NCBI RefSeq assembly: GCF_014397245.1 | Contig: NZ_JACLHY010000010.1 | Location: 1-64,000 of the forward strand | From: Arenibacter arenosicollis | GTDB lineage: Bacteria; Bacteroidota; Bacteroidia; Flavobacteriales; Flavobacteriaceae | Reading direction: 5' to 3' | DNA length: 64,000 nt | Shown here: in pieces, positions 62,148-64,000 of the stretch | How positions within the stretch are numbered: position 1 is the stretch's first letter | Layout: each line of letters begins with the position of its first letter | The notes under the pieces: model-generated | What the model was told of the DNA's origin: nothing | Database searches by the model: none | What the model saw: only the letters and a program-made list of their open reading frames with translations | Translations under genes and position numbers: made by a program

Positions 62148-64000
62148 ATGACTAAAAATAAAACAACCAAGGAACAAAAGCGATTGGACGATTCCCGATC
62201 GAAAGCGAAGGATTGGCATAAATGGGGTCCCTATTTAAGCGAGCGACAATGGGGGACGGTTAGGGAAGATTACAGTCCGGATGGAGATGCCTGGAACTAC
62301 TTTTCTCACGAAGATTCCCGGAGTAGGGCTTATAGATGGGGAGAAGATGGGATTGCCGGAATCTCTGACCGATATTGCAATATATGCTTTGGAATAGCCC
62401 TCTGGAACGGTAAGGATGGTATTTTAAAGGAGCGACTTTTTGGTTTAACTGGACCCCAGGGAAACCACGGGGAGGATGTTAAGGAATTGTATTACTATTT
62501 AGAGAATACTCCTACCCATTCCTATATGAAGCATTTGTACAAATATCCGCAGAATGAATTTCCATATGTACAATTGGTAGAAGAAAACAGGAAGCGGGGG
62601 AAAAACGAATTTGAATACGAGCTTTTGGATACCGGTATTCTAGACAACAATGAATATTTTGATGTAATTACAGAATATGCCAAGGCTGACAACGAAGACA
62701 TTCTCATAAAAATATCCATTAGCAATAGAAGTTCAAAGTCTGCTCCCATACATGTTCTACCCACCCTTTGGACCAGGAACTTATGGAGTTTTGTGGGGAT
62801 GCCCAAAAAACCACTTATTAAAAAACAAAGTCATAAAGGTCAAACCTATGTTTCCATTAATCATATTTATGTAGGTAACTATAACCTTTATTTTGAAGAG
62901 CCTTCCCGTTTATTATTTACCGAGAATGAGACCAATATGGAAAAGGTCTACGCGCAACCCAATGATCACCCCTTTAAAAAGGATCTTTTTCACACCTCTG
63001 TGGTGAACAATGATTATTCCATAATTTCCAAAAATAACCAAGGCACCAAATTTGCTCCCTTGTACGAGATGAACCTTAAGGGCGGGGAAACAAAAACAAT
63101 TAAATTGAGGCTGACCGCCTCCTCTTCGGAAGACCCATTCGATAACAGATTTGATATCGCCTTTGCAAAAAGAATCCAAGAATCCCAAGAATTCCTTGAT
63201 GCCACTTTTAAAACGGCATCCAAAGAAGCTAAAGAAACACAAAGGCAGGCTATTGCCGGACTTTTATGGTCCAAACAATATTACAATTATGAAGTGGAAA
63301 AGTGGCTGAACGGAGACCATAAGGAAATGCCTCCCCCACAAAATAGATTTAAAGGTAGAAACAAGGAATGGAAAACACTGAGGAACCACGATATCCTCGC
63401 TATGCCGGACAAATGGGAATATCCCTGGTTCGCAGCATGGGACACCGCATTCCATTGTGTTAGCCTAGCTTTGGTTGATTCCAGTTTTGCCAAGGATCAA
63501 CTGTTGTTATTCACCAAAGAATGGTATATGGCACCCAACGGACAGATACCTGCATATGAGTGGAATTTCAGCGATGTTAATCCACCTGTCCAAGCCTGGG
63601 CCTCCCTACAGGTTTATCAAATGGAAAAAAAGAGGACCGGCAAAGGAGATCTTATCTTTTTAAAACGAATGTTCAACAAATTGGCCCTAAATTTTACTTG
63701 GTGGGTAAACAGGGAAGATAGTCTTGAAAACAATGTTTTTGAAGGAGGATTTCTAGGGTTGGATAATATAGGTGTCTTCGATCGTAGTCGGGATATTCCC
63801 GGAGGCGGAGTCTTGGAGCAGGTTGATGGAACCTCATGGATGGCCTTATACTGCCTAAATATGTTGGAGATGGCCCTTGAAATAGCATTGCAAGACATAT
63901 CTTTTGAGGATATGACCATGAAGTACTTTGGCCATTTTGTCTTTATCGCAGAAGCATTGAATAACATAAGTCAGGATTATAACGGGTCATGGGATGAAAG
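62148..64000 (+). CDS. GH63-like (MGH1-type) glucosidase, 3' end beyond the window
   Basis: The frame from the ATG at 62148 stays open to the window end, about 617 codons. It starts MTKNKTTKEQKRLDDSRSK and WHKWGPYLSERQWGTVREDYS, the typical opening of bacterial MGH1-type proteins related to eukaryotic mannosyl-oligosaccharide glucosidase. Later landmarks are HVLPTLWTRNLWSF, WEYPWFAAWDTAFHCVSLAL with the (alpha/alpha)6 catalytic Asp region, PAYEWNFSDVNPPVQAWA, and DRSRDIPGGGVLEQVDGTSW. No signal peptide is present, so it is cytosolic. It probably hydrolyses alpha-glucosides, for example trehalose- or glucosylglycerate-type compounds. It lies at the edge, so its partners are unseen. Confidence 0.85.
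   Translation, partial: MTKNKTTKEQKRLDDSRSKAKDWHKWGPYLSERQWGTVREDYSPDGDAWNYFSHEDSRSRAYRWGEDGIAGISDRYCNICFGIALWNGKDGILKERLFGLTGPQGNHGEDVKELYYYLENTPTHSYMKHLYKYPQNEFPYVQLVEENRKRGKNEFEYELLDTGILDNNEYFDVITEYAKADNEDILIKISISNRSSKSAPIHVLPTLWTRNLWSFVGMPKKPLIKKQSHKGQTYVSINHIYVGNYNLYFEEPSRLLFTENETNMEKVYAQPNDHPFKKDLFHTSVVNNDYSIISKNNQGTKFAPLYEMNLKGGETKTIKLRLTASSSEDPFDNRFDIAFAKRIQESQEFLDATFKTASKEAKETQRQAIAGLLWSKQYYNYEVEKWLNGDHKEMPPPQNRFKGRNKEWKTLRNHDILAMPDKWEYPWFAAWDTAFHCVSLALVDSSFAKDQLLLFTKEWYMAPNGQIPAYEWNFSDVNPPVQAWASLQVYQMEKKRTGKGDLIFLKRMFNKLALNFTWWVNREDSLENNVFEGGFLGLDNIGVFDRSRDIPGGGVLEQVDGTSWMALYCLNMLEMALEIALQDISFEDMTMKYFGHFVFIAEALNNISQDYNGSWDE

Noticed and set aside
1-64000. Genome-wide reassignment of TAA to a sense codon
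   Set aside because: TAA is the natural end of many intact genes in the window (for example the transporter, the first DUF genes and susC), and only two genes have an internal TAA.

Overview
The window comes from a member of the Bacteroidota, almost certainly a marine-type flavobacterium (Flavobacteriaceae). It is AT-rich and carries two SusC/SusD pairs, a hybrid two-component (HTCS) regulator, Tat-exported Gfo/Idh/MocA proteins, sulfatase/FGE genes and DUF families typical of Flavobacteriia. Several genes are preceded by the Bacteroidota -7 element TAnnTTTG. Genus assignment is not possible from sequence reading alone. No rRNA, tRNA, CRISPR array, IS transposase or phage gene was seen.

1-12 kb holds household and stress genes: an N-terminally incomplete VOC protein, an amidohydrolase, an SLC12-like cotransporter, DoxX, a lipoprotein phosphoesterase and Dps. 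An adaptor / MacB-type permease / TolC efflux operon without an ATPase gene follows, then oxyR. 12-21 kb holds a PBP4-like carboxypeptidase, msrA (broken by an in-frame TAA), a NudK-like NUDIX hydrolase, DUF2461, TIGR00266 and DUF4442 genes, and a PadR-PspC-DUF2807 cassette. 21-33 kb holds a dipeptide epimerase coupled to a PLP enzyme, an orphan SusC/SusD pair, trxB, a tandem Usp, a cbpA-cbpM pair and a small HMA-like protein.

33-58 kb is the centrepiece: galK-galT followed by a large polysaccharide utilisation locus (PUL) built around a divergent promoter region at 46.75-46.97 kb. Leftward run the HTCS regulator, a DUF5077/DUF3472 protein, a Cys-type sulfatase, a GH20 hexosaminidase, an M28 peptidase and a formylglycine-generating enzyme (FGE). 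Rightward run a GH109-type protein, SusC, SusD, a fasciclin lipoprotein, a DUF5007-like lipoprotein and a Tat-exported PhoD-like phosphatase. The set predicts uptake and exo-degradation of a sulfated, N-acetylhexosamine-containing glycan or glycoconjugate, with its own sulfatase-maturation enzyme. The exact substrate is inferred.

58-64 kb holds a second Tat-exported Gfo/Idh/MocA protein, a small exported protein, a channel-like two-helix membrane protein translationally coupled to an NDH-2 gene (also broken by one in-frame TAA), and the 5' part of a GH63-like glycosidase that runs off the window.

The most notable observations are the sulfatase/GH109/GH20 PUL, two conserved redox genes (msrA, ndh) each interrupted by a single in-frame TAA, a 17-bp perfect inverted repeat enclosing the tolC-oxyR gap with MITE-like TA flanks, competing hairpins in the susC leader, and operator-like palindromes upstream of usp and between the HTCS and GH109 genes.
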